64,000 bases of DNA, from the NCBI GenBank assembly GCA_947073515.1, contig CAMTMC010000002.1:55259-119258 (forward strand), read 5' to 3'. Below, piece by piece: positions 8,311 to 17,508 of this stretch; the stretch's first letter is position 1, and each line of letters starts with the position of its first letter. Source of the stretch: an uncultured bacterium (GTDB taxonomy: Bacteria; Bacillota; Clostridia; Oscillospirales; Oscillospiraceae). The translations under genes were made by a program, and so were the position numbers. The notes below the pieces were generated by a model that was not told the DNA's origin, searched no databases, and saw nothing but the letters and a program-made list of their open reading frames with translations.

Positions 8311-9018
8311 CTATTCCCCACGGCCCTGCCCGTAGTAGGCCCCGGGCCCGTGCTTGCGGAAATAGTGCTTGTCCTGGTAGCGCTGGGGGGCGGGGCCGGC
8401 GGAGGGCCGGACCTGGCGGGTCAGGATGGCCATTTTGGCCACCTCCTCCAGCACCACCCCGTGGTACACCGCCTGGGCGGCATCCTTGCCCCAGGTGAAG
8501 GGGCCGTGGCTGGCGCAGATCACCCCGGGGACGGCGGTGGGCTCGACGCACCGCTCCCGGAAGGTCTCCACAATGATTTTGCCTGTGTTCCGCTCATAGT
8601 CCTCCTCCAGCTCCCCCTGGGTCAGGTGGCGGGCGCAGGGGACGGAGCCGTAGAAGTAGTCGGCGTGGGTGGTGCCGAAACAGGGGATGTCCTCCCCGGC
8701 CTGGGCCCAGGCCACGGCGTGGGGGCTGTGGGTGTGGACGATGCCCCCAATCCCCGGGAAAGCCTTGTACAGCTCCAGGTGGGTCTTGGTATCGCTGGAG
8801 GGCTTCCACCTGCCCTCAGCCACCTTGCCGGTCTCCAGCTCCACCACCACCATGTCCTGGGCGGCCATGCCCTCATACTCCACCCCGGAGGGCTTGATGA
8901 CAACAAGCCCCTGGGCCCGGTCAATGGCGGAGACATTGCCCCAGGTAAAGGTAACCAGCCCGTATTTGGGCAGGAGCAGATTGGCCTCCAGAACTTCTTG
9001 CTTAAGCGCTTCTAACAT
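8311..9018 (-). CDS. araD: L-ribulose-5-phosphate 4-epimerase
   Basis: A 235-residue class II aldolase-fold protein, the size of E. coli AraD (231). The zinc-binding histidines are visible in [12 protein letters not shown] and in the later [13 protein letters not shown] block; GNVSAID near the N-terminus binds the phosphate side. It converts L-ribulose-5-phosphate to D-xylulose-5-phosphate, the last step before the pentose phosphate pathway. The start is set at ATG 9018, with AGGGGTAGG just upstream; an ATG seven codons earlier lacks a ribosome site. It is the last gene of the arabinose operon and ends at a strong terminator. Confidence 0.95.
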   Translation of the reverse strand: MLEALKQEVLEANLLLPKYGLVTFTWGNVSAIDRAQGLVVIKPSGVEYEGMAAQDMVVVELETGKVAEGRWKPSSDTKTHLELYKAFPGIGGIVHTHSPHAVAWAQAGEDIPCFGTTHADYFYGSVPCARHLTQGELEEDYERNTGKIIVETFRERCVEPTAVPGVICASHGPFTWGKDAAQAVYHGVVLEEVAKMAILTRQVRPSAGPAPQRYQDKHYFRKHGPGAYYGQGRGE

Positions 9019-9080
9019 AAAACCTACCCCTTTCACCATGCAGGGGCGGGGGGGGCCCGCCCGGGAGATCAGGATCGCCA

Positions 9081-9106
9081 GGCGGAGGATATCCGCCCCT
9101 ACAGGG
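9081..9106. repeat. Copy of a short GC-rich palindromic repeat
   Basis: GGCGGA (9081-9086) and TCCGCC (9092-9097) form a small palindrome followed by CCTACAGGG. It resembles the two larger arms between araA and the kinase gene (10590-10660). It looks like one half of the same intergenic element. Confidence 0.45.
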
Positions 9107-9108
9107 CC

Positions 9109-10572
9109 TTATTTCAATTTCCAGGCCAGATCGGACAGGAACAGGTCGTGCTCCAGGGACTCCACGGTGGTGTCCTTCCCGATGTGGACAAACTCGATGT
9201 CCATCATGTTGGCCCAGTCCTTCATCTGCCCGGCGGTGACGTCGTAGCTCAGGACGGTGTGGTGGGCGCCGCCGGCGGTGATCCAGCACTCCACCCCGGT
9301 GGTGAGGGAGGGCTCCGCCCGCCACATCACCCGGGCCACAGGCAGGTTGGGCATGGGCAGGATGGGCTTGACGCAGTGGATGTCCTGGCAGATCAGGCGC
9401 AGCCGCCCCCCCATATCGATAAGGGAGACCACAATGGCGTCCCCCTCCCCGCCCTCGAAGACCAGGCGGGCGGGGTCCTTCTCGTTCATGCCGATGCCCA
9501 GGTGGTGGGTCTCAATCCGGGGACGGCCGGCGGAGCAGCAGGGGCAGACCTCCAGCATGTGGGCGCCCAGGCTGTACTCCTCCCCCTCCACCAGATGATA
9601 GGTGTAGTCCTCCATAAACAGGGAGCGGCCGTTACCCCCCTCCCCCATGGCCTTCATGATGGCGGTCATAGCGGCCACCTTCCAATCGCCCTCGCCGGCG
9701 TAGCCGTAGCCCTGGGCCATCAGGTGTTGGCTAGCCAGGCCGGGGAGCTGCTCCATGCCGTACAGGTCCTGGAAAGTGTTGGAGAAGGCCTTGCAGCCCT
9801 GTTCATCCATCATCTTTTTCATGGCGATCTCTTCCCGGGCCTGGTAGCGGATGTGGTCCACCTTGTCGGTGGCGATGTCGTACTCGGCCCGGTAGGTCTC
9901 CATCAGGGCGTCGATCTCCCCCTCGGTGACGGCGTCCATCGCCTTCACCAGGTCGCCCACCGCCCAGGTGTTCACCTGCCAGCCCAGCTTGGCCTGGACC
10001 TCCACCTTGTCCCCCTCGGTGACGGCCACCTCCCGCATGTTGTCGCCAAAGCGCATGACCTTCATGGACTTGGACACCGCCACGCCCACGGCCGCCTTCA
10101 TCCAGCTGCCCACCCGGTCCCGGACGGACTGGTCCCGCCAATGGCCGGCGATGACCTTCCGGGGCATCCGCAGCCGGGCGGCCAGGAAACCGTGTTCCCG
10201 GTCGCCGTGGGCGGCCTGGTTCAGGTTCATAAAGTCCATGTCGATCTCCTCGTTGGGGATCTCCCGGTTGTACTGGGTAGCCAGGTGGCAGTAGGGCTTT
10301 TGCAGGCTGGCCAGGCCATTGATCCACATTTTGCTGGGGGAGAAGGTGTGGCACCAGGTGATGATCCCGGCGCAGGAATCGTCGTAGTTGGCCTCCTTCA
10401 CCACGCTGGCGATCTCCTGGTTGGTCTTGGCGGTTACCTTGTAGACCAGGGGGAAGGGCAGGGCCTTGGACAGCTCATCCGCCATCTCCCGGGCCCTGGC
10501 GTCCACCGTATCCAGCACCTCGGGGCCATACAGGAACTGACTGCCCACCACGAACCAGAATGAATAACGCAT
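9109..10572 (-). CDS. araA: L-arabinose isomerase
   Basis: The 487-residue protein is the usual length of AraA (about 500) and starts RYSFWFVVGSQFLYGPE, matching the family N-terminus. The block WCHTFSPSKMWINGL is the substrate- and metal-site signature. Glutamates and histidines in the C-terminal half (for example near GAHMLEVCP and VLSYDV) complete the manganese site. It isomerises L-arabinose to L-ribulose in the cytoplasm. AAGGAGG lies upstream of ATG 10572. The gaps on both sides hold palindromic repeat elements, but the gene order suggests one operon from the binding protein to araD, probably repressed by the divergent AraR. Confidence 0.97.
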   Translation of the reverse strand: MRYSFWFVVGSQFLYGPEVLDTVDARAREMADELSKALPFPLVYKVTAKTNQEIASVVKEANYDDSCAGIITWCHTFSPSKMWINGLASLQKPYCHLATQYNREIPNEEIDMDFMNLNQAAHGDREHGFLAARLRMPRKVIAGHWRDQSVRDRVGSWMKAAVGVAVSKSMKVMRFGDNMREVAVTEGDKVEVQAKLGWQVNTWAVGDLVKAMDAVTEGEIDALMETYRAEYDIATDKVDHIRYQAREEIAMKKMMDEQGCKAFSNTFQDLYGMEQLPGLASQHLMAQGYGYAGEGDWKVAAMTAIMKAMGEGGNGRSLFMEDYTYHLVEGEEYSLGAHMLEVCPCCSAGRPRIETHHLGIGMNEKDPARLVFEGGEGDAIVVSLIDMGGRLRLICQDIHCVKPILPMPNLPVARVMWRAEPSLTTGVECWITAGGAHHTVLSYDVTAGQMKDWANMMDIEFVHIGKDTTVESLEHDLFLSDLAWKLK

Positions 10573-10589
10573 GGGATTTACCTCCTTGT

Positions 10590-10660
10590 GTCGGGGCGGA
10601 TCTCATCCGCCCGTAAAAAATCAGGAACAGGGCCGGCAGGCGGATGAGATCCGCCCCGAC
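10590..10660. repeat. Perfect 22-bp inverted repeat (palindromic intergenic element)
   Basis: The 22 bases at 10590-10611 (beginning GTCGGGGCGGAT) are the exact reverse complement of those at 10639-10660 (ending ATCCGCCCCGAC). Each arm is itself largely self-complementary around GGCGGAT/ATCCGCC. The 27-base centre is unrelated. It fills the gap between araA and the kinase gene. This is the form of a REP- or MITE-like element; a partial copy lies at 9081-9106. Confidence 0.75.
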
Positions 10661-10670
10661 AGGCGCCGCC

Positions 10671-12197
10671 TCACAGGACGGCCACCGCTGTCTTTTCCAC
10701 CTCCAGCAGGGCCTTGTACCGCCGGATATAGGCGTTGAAGCCCTCCACGCAGGCGGGGTCGGGCTGGATGGTGGAGCCGGACACCCCGGCGAAGACCTTT
10801 TGGGACAAAAAGTCCTCCAGCCGCTCCCCCTCCCCCCGGTTCAGCAGGAAGGAGGCCAGCAGGGCCATGCCGTAGGGCCCGCCCTCCCCGGCGGTCTCCA
10901 TGCAGGTGACGGGGGCACCACAGGCGGCGGCCATGTAGCTCTGGCCCACCACGGGGGTCTTAAACAGCCCGCCGTGGCCGGTGAGGGAGTCGATGGCCAC
11001 CCGCTCCGCCGCCAGGATGTCCATGCCGATCTTCAGGGTGGACATGGTGGAATAGAGCTGGGCCCGGAAGAAATTGGCCAGGGTAAAGCCGCTCTCCGGG
11101 GCGCGGGCCACCAGGGGCCGGCCAGCGTCCATGTGGGTGACCCCCTCCCCGGCCAGGTAGTTGCACACCAGCACGCCGCCGCAGTCCGGGTCCCCCTCCA
11201 GGCTCTTCTCGTAGAGCTTGGTGTACAGCGTCCCCATGTCGGGCTGGGCCCCGAAGAGGCGGGCGGCCTCCCCCAGGACGCCCACCCAGGCGTTGGTGTC
11301 GTTGGTGCAGTTATTGCAGTGGACCATGGCCACCGGGGCCCCGGCGGGGGTGGTCACAATGTCGATTTCCTCATGGACTTGGGCCAGAGGCCTTTCCAGC
11401 ACCACCATGGAGAAGATGGACGTGCCGGCGGACACGTTGCCCGTCCGGGGGGCCACAGCGTTGGTGGCGGTCATGCCGGTGCCGGCGTCCCCCTCGGCGG
11501 GGGCGAAGGGGATGCCGGCGGGGAGCAGATGGTCCAGCAGCGCCGCGCCGGCCTCGCTCAGGGTTCCGGCGGGCTCGCCGGCGGCCAGCACCTGGGGGAG
11601 CAGGTCCTCCAGCCGCCAGGGCAGGGCCTGGATCTCCGGCAGGGCGTTGAACTTGGACACCATCTCCTGATGATAGTCCAGGGCGGCGCTGTCAATGGGG
11701 AACATGCCGCTGGCCTCGCCGATGCCCACGGCGTTGACGCCGGTGAGCCTATAGTGGATGTAGCCCGCCAAGGTGGTGATGTGGGCGATCCGGGGGACGT
11801 GCTCCTCCTTGTTCAGCGCCGCCTGATACAGGTGGGCGATGGACCACCGCTGGGGGATGTTGAAGCCGAACAGCTCGGTCAGCCCGGCGGCGGCCTGGCC
11901 GGTGATGGTGTTCTGCCAGGTGCGGAAGGGGGTGAGCAGGTTCCAGTCCTTGTCAAAGGCCAGGTAGCCGTGCATCATGGCGGACACCCCGGCGGCGGCG
12001 ATGTTTTCCCGGTTCTCCACCTGGGACAGGGCGGATTTCAGGCCGGCCCACGCCTCCTCCAGGGGGTAGGTCCACACCCCGTTCTCATACCGGGAGGCCC
12101 AGGTGTGGTCCCCGGCGGAGACGGGCCTGAACGCCCCGTCAATGGCCACGGCCTTGATCCGGGTGGAGCCCAGCTCTATGCCCAAACAGGTTTTCAT
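10671..12197 (-). CDS. FGGY-family carbohydrate kinase, probable L-ribulokinase
   Basis: The 508-residue protein has the FGGY fold. The N-terminal phosphate-binding strand is LGIELGSTRIKAVAID, and the second ATPase domain contains GDAGTGMTATNAVAPRTGNVSAGTS (the latter part is the adenosine-side glycine motif). It is closer to a clostridial kinase group found with araA and araD than to classic AraB. Between isomerase and epimerase the missing step is phosphorylation of L-ribulose to L-ribulose-5-phosphate, so that is the inferred reaction. It lies 12 bp after the permease gene, which points to the same transcript. A xylulokinase activity cannot be excluded. Confidence 0.85.
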   Translation of the reverse strand: MKTCLGIELGSTRIKAVAIDGAFRPVSAGDHTWASRYENGVWTYPLEEAWAGLKSALSQVENRENIAAAGVSAMMHGYLAFDKDWNLLTPFRTWQNTITGQAAAGLTELFGFNIPQRWSIAHLYQAALNKEEHVPRIAHITTLAGYIHYRLTGVNAVGIGEASGMFPIDSAALDYHQEMVSKFNALPEIQALPWRLEDLLPQVLAAGEPAGTLSEAGAALLDHLLPAGIPFAPAEGDAGTGMTATNAVAPRTGNVSAGTSIFSMVVLERPLAQVHEEIDIVTTPAGAPVAMVHCNNCTNDTNAWVGVLGEAARLFGAQPDMGTLYTKLYEKSLEGDPDCGGVLVCNYLAGEGVTHMDAGRPLVARAPESGFTLANFFRAQLYSTMSTLKIGMDILAAERVAIDSLTGHGGLFKTPVVGQSYMAAACGAPVTCMETAGEGGPYGMALLASFLLNRGEGERLEDFLSQKVFAGVSGSTIQPDPACVEGFNAYIRRYKALLEVEKTAVAVL

Positions 12198-12209
12198 AGC
12201 CTTTCCCCC

Positions 12210-13256
12210 CTATTTCTTGTTTTTGCGCAGCAGGACGATGCTCTGTACCACCAGGAACAGGCAGAGCATGGCGGCCACGGTGATGTTGGACCACCAGGCC
12301 TCGTCAAAGCCCAAGGAGGCCACAACCCGCTTGATGGTATTCAGGCTCAGCACGCCGAAGAAGGTGCCGGCCACATTGCCCACGCCGCCGGTCAGCAGGG
12401 TGCCGCCGATGATGGAGGAGGCGATGGCGTTCATCTCATCCCCCGCTCCGTTGGCCACGTCCCCGCTGCCCACATGGAGGAAGTAGAGGATGCCGCCCAG
12501 GCCGGCCAGCATGCTGCACAGCACATGGGCCAGGAATTTGGTCTGGCGCACGTTGATGCCCAGCATGTTGGCGCTTTGATTGTTGCCGCCCACGGCGTAG
12601 AAGGCCCGGCCCAGCTTAGTCCAGCGCAGCAGGCAGAAGAGCAGTACCACCACCACCAGGGCGATCACAACCCCCACCTCCACATAGGCGGGGACGTACT
12701 GGCCCAGCTTGTTGTTGGAACCCAGCCCCGGGACGATGATCCTGGTATCCTTCACCGCCAGGAAGGCCTCGTTAGTGACCCGGACCGGCTCCTTGCTCAC
12801 AATGGTAGTCATGCCCTTGGCGAAGAACATCCCCGCCAGGGAGATGATAAAGGGCTGGATGCCCAGATGGGCCACCAGGAAGCCCTGCACCACCCCGAAG
12901 GCCAGCCCAACGCCCAGGCCGATGAGGATCATGGTGAGGATATTCCCGCCCTGCTGTTCCAGGTTCACGGCGCAGATCATGCAGACCAGGCAGGTGACGG
13001 CGCCCACGCTGATGTCAATGCCGCCGGTGATCATCACAATGCTCATGCCGCAGGACAGGACGATGAGGGAGGCGTTGTTATTCAGAATATTCAGGAAGTT
13101 CTGGGGCTTGGTAAAACTGCCCCCCAGGAAGATGACAGCGGACAGGTACAGGATAAAGAAAACCACCACAGTGATGGCCAGCAGCAGGTTGGTGTCGCTC
13201 ATGGCCACCCGCTCCTTCAGCCGCCCCTGTCTGTTCACAGCGGTTGTGTTCGGCAT
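12210..13256 (-). CDS. CUT2 sugar ABC permease (YjfF-like), probable L-arabinose importer
   Basis: A 348-residue inner-membrane permease of the RbsC/BPD_transp_2 family with about ten hydrophobic segments. The family blocks MSIVMITGGIDISVGAV and the later cytoplasmic YAVGGNNQSANMLGINV loop, which contacts the ATPase, are clear. It resembles YjfF, the second permease of the E. coli galactofuranose importer YtfQRT-YjfF. The start at ATG 13256 lies one base after the preceding permease stop. With the sister permease it forms a heterodimeric channel. Assignment to arabinose rests on the operon. Confidence 0.88.
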   Translation of the reverse strand: MPNTTAVNRQGRLKERVAMSDTNLLLAITVVVFFILYLSAVIFLGGSFTKPQNFLNILNNNASLIVLSCGMSIVMITGGIDISVGAVTCLVCMICAVNLEQQGGNILTMILIGLGVGLAFGVVQGFLVAHLGIQPFIISLAGMFFAKGMTTIVSKEPVRVTNEAFLAVKDTRIIVPGLGSNNKLGQYVPAYVEVGVVIALVVVVLLFCLLRWTKLGRAFYAVGGNNQSANMLGINVRQTKFLAHVLCSMLAGLGGILYFLHVGSGDVANGAGDEMNAIASSIIGGTLLTGGVGNVAGTFFGVLSLNTIKRVVASLGFDEAWWSNITVAAMLCLFLVVQSIVLLRKNKK

Positions 13257-13257
13257 G

Positions 13258-14367
13258 TCAGGACACCTCCTTCACGGCCTTGACGGGCGCTTTCTTCATG
13301 CTGGACAGCTTCTCCCGCACCACCGGAGCGCTGAGGACCACCAGCAGGATGACCACCACCGCCTTGTAGGCGGGCAGGGCCGTGGAGGGGACCTCGTACT
13401 TGTACAGGGTGGTGGTGAGGAACTGGATGACATAGGCCCCCAGGATAGAGCCGTAGATGTTGAATTTGCCGCCGGACAGGGCGTTGCCCCCCAGGGCCAC
13501 CGCCAGGATGGCGTCCATCTCGATGTTCTCCGCGTTGCGGGAGTAGTTGATGGAGCCGCTGCGGCTGATCCGGATGTAGCCGGCCACCGCCACGCACACG
13601 CCCAGGATCACATAGGTGAGCAGCTTGATCATCTTGGGGTTCAAGCCGTTGAGCCGGGAGGAGTTGGGGTTGATGCCCACCGACTGGGTATACAGCCCCA
13701 GGTTGGTGAACTTCAGCACCAGCCAGAACACCAGCACCATCAGGGCGGTGATAAAGATGGGGGTGGGCACGGGGATCCCGGGGAGGAAGGTGCCCGCGTA
13801 CTTAAAGGCCACATCATTGATGATGGGCAGCTGGTTGTTGTTGATCCAGGCGGCGATGGACCGCCCGGCGGTGTACATAATCAGGGTGGCCACCATGGGC
13901 TGGATGTTGAAGTAGGCCACCAGGGTGCCGTTGAAGGCGCCAAAGAGGGCGGTTACCACAATGCCGATGAGCACAGCCAGGAACAGGTTCATCTGCATGG
14001 TATCAGCGGCGGCCTGCCCCCCGCAGACCAGGCGCAGGATGACGCTGCCGGCGATGGTCATGGTGGCGCCCACGCTGATGTCCTGCCCGCCGGAGGAGGC
14101 GGTGACCAGCGTCATGCCGATGGCCAGGATCACCAGCTCGGAGGCGTTGTCCAGCACGGAGACCATATTGCCGCTGAGCACCGGGTTGCCCAGGCTGTTC
14201 TCCTTGACAGAGACGGTGAAGAAGGTGGGGTCGGCGATCAGGTTGAACAGCACCAGCAGGACCAGCGCCGCCACGGGGATAAACAGCTGCTGCCGGGTAA
14301 GGCGTTTCCAAAGGCTCTCGTCTGGCCGCCTCACCTGGGTCTCAGGATTTTTTACGGGGGTTGTCAT
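13258..14367 (-). CDS. CUT2 sugar ABC permease (YtfT-like), probable L-arabinose importer
   Basis: A 369-residue RbsC-family permease. After a cytoplasmic N-terminal segment it has the conserved ASSGGQDISVGATMTIAG loop and the later IDAILAVALGG-like block (here MDAILAVALGGNALSGGKFN). It overlaps the ATPase gene by ATGA (14364-14367), which indicates translational coupling. It is the partner of the YjfF-like permease downstream. Such two-permease systems in E. coli import galactofuranose; here the linked araA and araD genes point to L-arabinose. Confidence 0.88.
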   Translation of the reverse strand: MTTPVKNPETQVRRPDESLWKRLTRQQLFIPVAALVLLVLFNLIADPTFFTVSVKENSLGNPVLSGNMVSVLDNASELVILAIGMTLVTASSGGQDISVGATMTIAGSVILRLVCGGQAAADTMQMNLFLAVLIGIVVTALFGAFNGTLVAYFNIQPMVATLIMYTAGRSIAAWINNNQLPIINDVAFKYAGTFLPGIPVPTPIFITALMVLVFWLVLKFTNLGLYTQSVGINPNSSRLNGLNPKMIKLLTYVILGVCVAVAGYIRISRSGSINYSRNAENIEMDAILAVALGGNALSGGKFNIYGSILGAYVIQFLTTTLYKYEVPSTALPAYKAVVVILLVVLSAPVVREKLSSMKKAPVKAVKEVS

Positions 14368-15881
14368 TTCTCGTCACCTCCTGCGATGGTGGCCATGATC
14401 TTGGACTGGGTCAGATCCTCGCCGTTGAGCTCGCCCACGGCCTTCCGGTCCCGCATGACCACCAGCCGGGAGCAGGTGCGCAGCATCTCGTCGATCTCCG
14501 AGGAGATGAAGGTGACGCTCTTGCCCTCCGACGCCAGCTTCAGGACCAGCTTTTGGATCTCAATTTTCGTGCCGATGTCGATGCCCCGGGTGGGCTCATC
14601 CAGGATCAGATATTTGGGGTCAGTGAGCAGCCACCGGGCCAGGATGCACTTTTGCTGGTTGCCGCCGGACAGGGATTTGATGGGGGTGTCCGCCGAGGCG
14701 GTCTTGATCTCCAGCAGCTTGATATACTCGTCGGCGAAGGCCTCCGCCTGGGCCCGGGAGAAGGGGCGGAAGAAGCCCTTCATCACCTGGAGGGCCAGGA
14801 TAATGTTCTCCCGGACGGACAGGTCCCCCACGATGCCGTCCCCCTTCCGGTCCTCTGGCAGGTAGCCGATGCCCTGCCTCATGGCGTCCAGGGGCTTTTT
14901 GATCCGGGCCTCCCTGCCGTCCATCTTGACCGTGCCCGCCGTCACATGGTCGGCGCCGAAAATGGCCCGGACGCACTCGCTGCGCCCCGAACCCAGCAGG
15001 CCGGTAAAGCCGTTGACTTCCCCCTTGCGGATGGAGAAGTCGAAGGGCTTGATGCCGGCGCTGCTGCACAGGCCCTGGGCCTCCAGCACGGGGGCCCCCT
15101 CCTGGCTCACCGCCTGGCCGCCGGTCTCGCCCTTGATGTCGGCCATGTCGTCCAGCTCCTTGCCCAGCATCTTGCTGACCAGCTGGACCCGGGGCAGGTC
15201 CTCAATGACGTACTCCCCCACCAGCTGGCCGTCCCGGAGGACAGTGATCCGGTCGCAGACCTCATAGACCTGCTCCAGGAAGTGGGTGACAAAGATGATG
15301 CCCACCCCCTTGGCCTTCAAATCCCGCATCAGGCCAAAGAGCTTCACCACCTCCTGCTCATCCAGGGAGGAGGTGGGCTCGTCCAGGATCAGCACCTTGC
15401 ACTCCATGTCTACCGCCCGGGCGATGGCCACCATCTGCTGCACCGCAATGGAGCAGGAGCCCAGCTGCTGCCGGGGGCTGGCCGGGATGCCCAGGGACTC
15501 CAGGATCTTCCCGGCGCCGGCGTTCATGGCCTTCCAGTTGGCCCCGGCCCCCTTGGTGCGGCCGATGTACATGTTCTCCGCCACCGTCAGGTTGGGGCAC
15601 AGGGTGATCTCCTGGTAGACGGTGCTGATGCCGGCGTTCTGGGCGTCCTGGGGGGAGCGGATCACCGCCGCGCCGTCGATCCCCTTGATGTGGACCTCGC
15701 CCCCGTCCTTGGGGTACACGCCGGTGAGCACCTTGATCAGGGTGGACTTGCCGGCGCCGTTCTCCCCCATCAGGGCGTGGATCTCCCCCTCCCGCAGGGT
15801 AAAATCCACATCCTGGAGGGCCCGTACGCCCGGAAAGTACTTGCAGATACCGCGCATTTCCAATACCGCGCCTTCCCGCAT
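14364..15881 (-). CDS. CUT2 sugar ABC transporter ATPase (two cassettes)
   Basis: A 505-residue double ABC ATPase of the MglA/YtfR type. The first cassette has an intact P-loop GENGAGKST and DEPTSSLDEQE. The second has the shortened P-loop typical of the family (GLLGSGRSE) and an intact signature LSGGNQQK with DEPTRGIDIG. ATG 15881 is taken as the start because GGAGG lies 8 bp before it; an upstream ATG at 15914 would extend into the hairpin region. It powers the two permeases that follow. In contrast to the protein at 517-2004, all key motifs are present. Confidence 0.93.
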   Translation of the reverse strand: MREGAVLEMRGICKYFPGVRALQDVDFTLREGEIHALMGENGAGKSTLIKVLTGVYPKDGGEVHIKGIDGAAVIRSPQDAQNAGISTVYQEITLCPNLTVAENMYIGRTKGAGANWKAMNAGAGKILESLGIPASPRQQLGSCSIAVQQMVAIARAVDMECKVLILDEPTSSLDEQEVVKLFGLMRDLKAKGVGIIFVTHFLEQVYEVCDRITVLRDGQLVGEYVIEDLPRVQLVSKMLGKELDDMADIKGETGGQAVSQEGAPVLEAQGLCSSAGIKPFDFSIRKGEVNGFTGLLGSGRSECVRAIFGADHVTAGTVKMDGREARIKKPLDAMRQGIGYLPEDRKGDGIVGDLSVRENIILALQVMKGFFRPFSRAQAEAFADEYIKLLEIKTASADTPIKSLSGGNQQKCILARWLLTDPKYLILDEPTRGIDIGTKIEIQKLVLKLASEGKSVTFISSEIDEMLRTCSRLVVMRDRKAVGELNGEDLTQSKIMATIAGGDEK

Positions 15882-15910
15882 AGGGATACGCCTCCATTCT
15901 TGAAAAGTTA

Positions 15911-15944
15911 ACACGCGGCGCGGCTGACATGCCGCGCCGCGTGT
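15911..15944 (-). terminator. Intra-operon hairpin after the arabinose-binding protein gene
   Basis: A perfect 14-bp GC stem (15911-15924 with 15931-15944) with a 6-base loop lies between the binding-protein and ATPase genes. On the minus strand a short T-rich stretch follows. It probably acts as a leaky terminator or 3' stabiliser, giving more binding protein than membrane components. Confidence 0.7.
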
Positions 15945-15979
15945 CGGATTACATGAATGTATTCACCCGGATCTTGGGA

Positions 15980-17035
15980 TTAGGTGCCGTAGGTGTCCAC
16001 ATCGGCCTGCGTGAGGGTGTCGCAGTCGAAGCCCTGCTCAGGGGTGTAGATGATCTTCTGGGCGGGGGCCTTGCCGGCCATCAGGTCCTTGATGATGCTG
16101 TCAACGGTGTCAGCCTGCAGGGGGTTGCACAGGCCCATGTAGTTCCAGCTGCCCTCCAGCACGGCCTCAAAGGCCCACTTGTCGCTGTCGAAGCCCATGA
16201 CGATGACGTCGCCGCCCTTGCCGTGGGTGATGCCGGCGGCGTCCAGCGCGGCCACGGCGCCCCGGGCCATGCCGTTGTTCTCAGCGTAGATCACGTTGAA
16301 GGGCTTGCCAGAGTCGATGACGGACTGGGTGATGGTGCGGGCGGTGGCCTCGTCCCAGTCGGCGGTCTGCTGGGCCACATAGTTCCAGCTGGCCTCGGCG
16401 GCCACCTTCTCGTCCAGGGCGCCGGTGCGGCCCAGCTGGGCGTCAGAGCCCATGTGGCCCTGGATGTGGATGATGTTGTACTCGTCCAGGCCCTGGGCGG
16501 CCAGCCAATCCACGGCGGTCTTGCCCTCGGCGGGCATGTCGGACACTACGGCGGCGGCGTACATGCTCTCGTCGGCCTCCAGCATACGGTCAAAGAGGAT
16601 AACCTGGGTGCCGGCGTCCTGGGCGTCCTTCAGCACGGTGTCCCAACCGGTGGTGGAAGCGGGGGAGAGGAGGAGGAAGTCCACCTCGTCCTGCACCATC
16701 TGCTGGGCAGTGGCAATCTGCTGGGCGGCATCGTTGTTGTTGAAGAAGGTGGTCTTATAGCCGTTCTCCTCGGTGAAGGTGGCCCGCATGGCCGCGTCGT
16801 TGGCGGTGCGGTAGCCGGACTCGTTGGGGTCGTTGTTGATCACGCCCACGGTGATCAGCTCTCCGGTGGGGGCGGGGGCGGGGGTGCTGCTGGAAGCGCC
16901 GCCGGAGGGCTCACTAGAGGAGGCGCCGCAGGAGGGCTGGCCGCTGGAAGCGCCGCCGCCGCCGTTGCCGCAGGCGGCCAGAGACAGGGCCATCGCCGCG
17001 GCCAGAGCAAGACTCAGAACCTTTTTCATTTTCAT
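15980..17035 (-). CDS. Sugar ABC transporter substrate-binding lipoprotein, probable L-arabinose
   Basis: The 351-residue precursor has a lipoprotein signal MKMKKVLSLALAAAMALSLAAC (cleavage before Cys22), followed by a Gly/Ser linker and a periplasmic-binding-protein-4 domain starting ITVGVINNDPNESGYRTAND. It resembles YtfQ, the galactofuranose binder, with its GW-type substrate residues. It would sit on the outer face of the cytoplasmic membrane and deliver sugar to the permeases. It is the first gene of the operon and faces AraR across a 549-bp regulatory region. Confidence 0.9.
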   Translation of the reverse strand: MKMKKVLSLALAAAMALSLAACGNGGGGASSGQPSCGASSSEPSGGASSSTPAPAPTGELITVGVINNDPNESGYRTANDAAMRATFTEENGYKTTFFNNNDAAQQIATAQQMVQDEVDFLLLSPASTTGWDTVLKDAQDAGTQVILFDRMLEADESMYAAAVVSDMPAEGKTAVDWLAAQGLDEYNIIHIQGHMGSDAQLGRTGALDEKVAAEASWNYVAQQTADWDEATARTITQSVIDSGKPFNVIYAENNGMARGAVAALDAAGITHGKGGDVIVMGFDSDKWAFEAVLEGSWNYMGLCNPLQADTVDSIIKDLMAGKAPAQKIIYTPEQGFDCDTLTQADVDTYGT

Positions 17036-17086
17036 TTCGTATTCCTCACTTTCTAAAATATCGCGCCAGGGTTTGAAGCTGATGCC

Positions 17087-17115
17087 AGTATAGCATTTGT
17101 ATTTTCCTCCGTCAA
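17087..17115 (-). promoter_or_regulatory. Promoter of the arabinose operon
   Basis: Read on the minus strand, TTGACG (17115-17110) and TATACT (17092-17087) are separated by exactly 17 bp. A TACAAAT half-site lies inside the spacer and a second immediately upstream of the -35 box. AraR bound there would block polymerase. The transcript would start about 45 bp upstream of the binding-protein gene. Confidence 0.8.
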
Positions 17116-17479
17116 TAATTTGTATTTAAGTTTTTGGATTTCTAGCAATTAAACAATACAAACTTTGAGCCATTTTCTTTTGTAAGCAGTATAAATTATA
17201 CTTCCCCGCCAATATATCAAATTTTTATATGAAAATGCCAAATTTTCCACACTTTATTTTGAAGTATCCTTCCACATCTCTGTACGGAAGCTGCCCAAGG
17301 GGCAGGTAAACTTGCATAAAATATTTTTTATTCTCGGTATTTTTTTGACATAGCGCAAATTATGCCAAACGGTCCGCTTATTTCTTATTGATCCATGTGC
17401 AAATCATAATATAAACGGCAGCCTGTTGGCTGGCTGCTTGTTTCCTCGGCGGAAGAAATTACATACAAATTATTTATCG

Positions 17480-17508
17480 TTGTACAAATCAAATTAATAT
17501 GTTATAAT
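17480..17508 (+). promoter_or_regulatory. araR promoter with overlapping half-site
   Basis: TTGTAC (17480-17485) and TATAAT (17503-17508) are 17 bp apart. A TACAAAT half-site (17483-17489) overlaps the -35 box and another lies 19 bp upstream (17464-17470), which would allow autoregulation. Confidence 0.75.

Noticed and set aside
10644..13283. 879-codon plus-strand open frame opposite the kinase and permease genes
   Set aside because: Composition (His, Gln, Gly, Ala) is that of antisense GC-rich DNA; it overlaps two well-supported genes and has no ribosome site.
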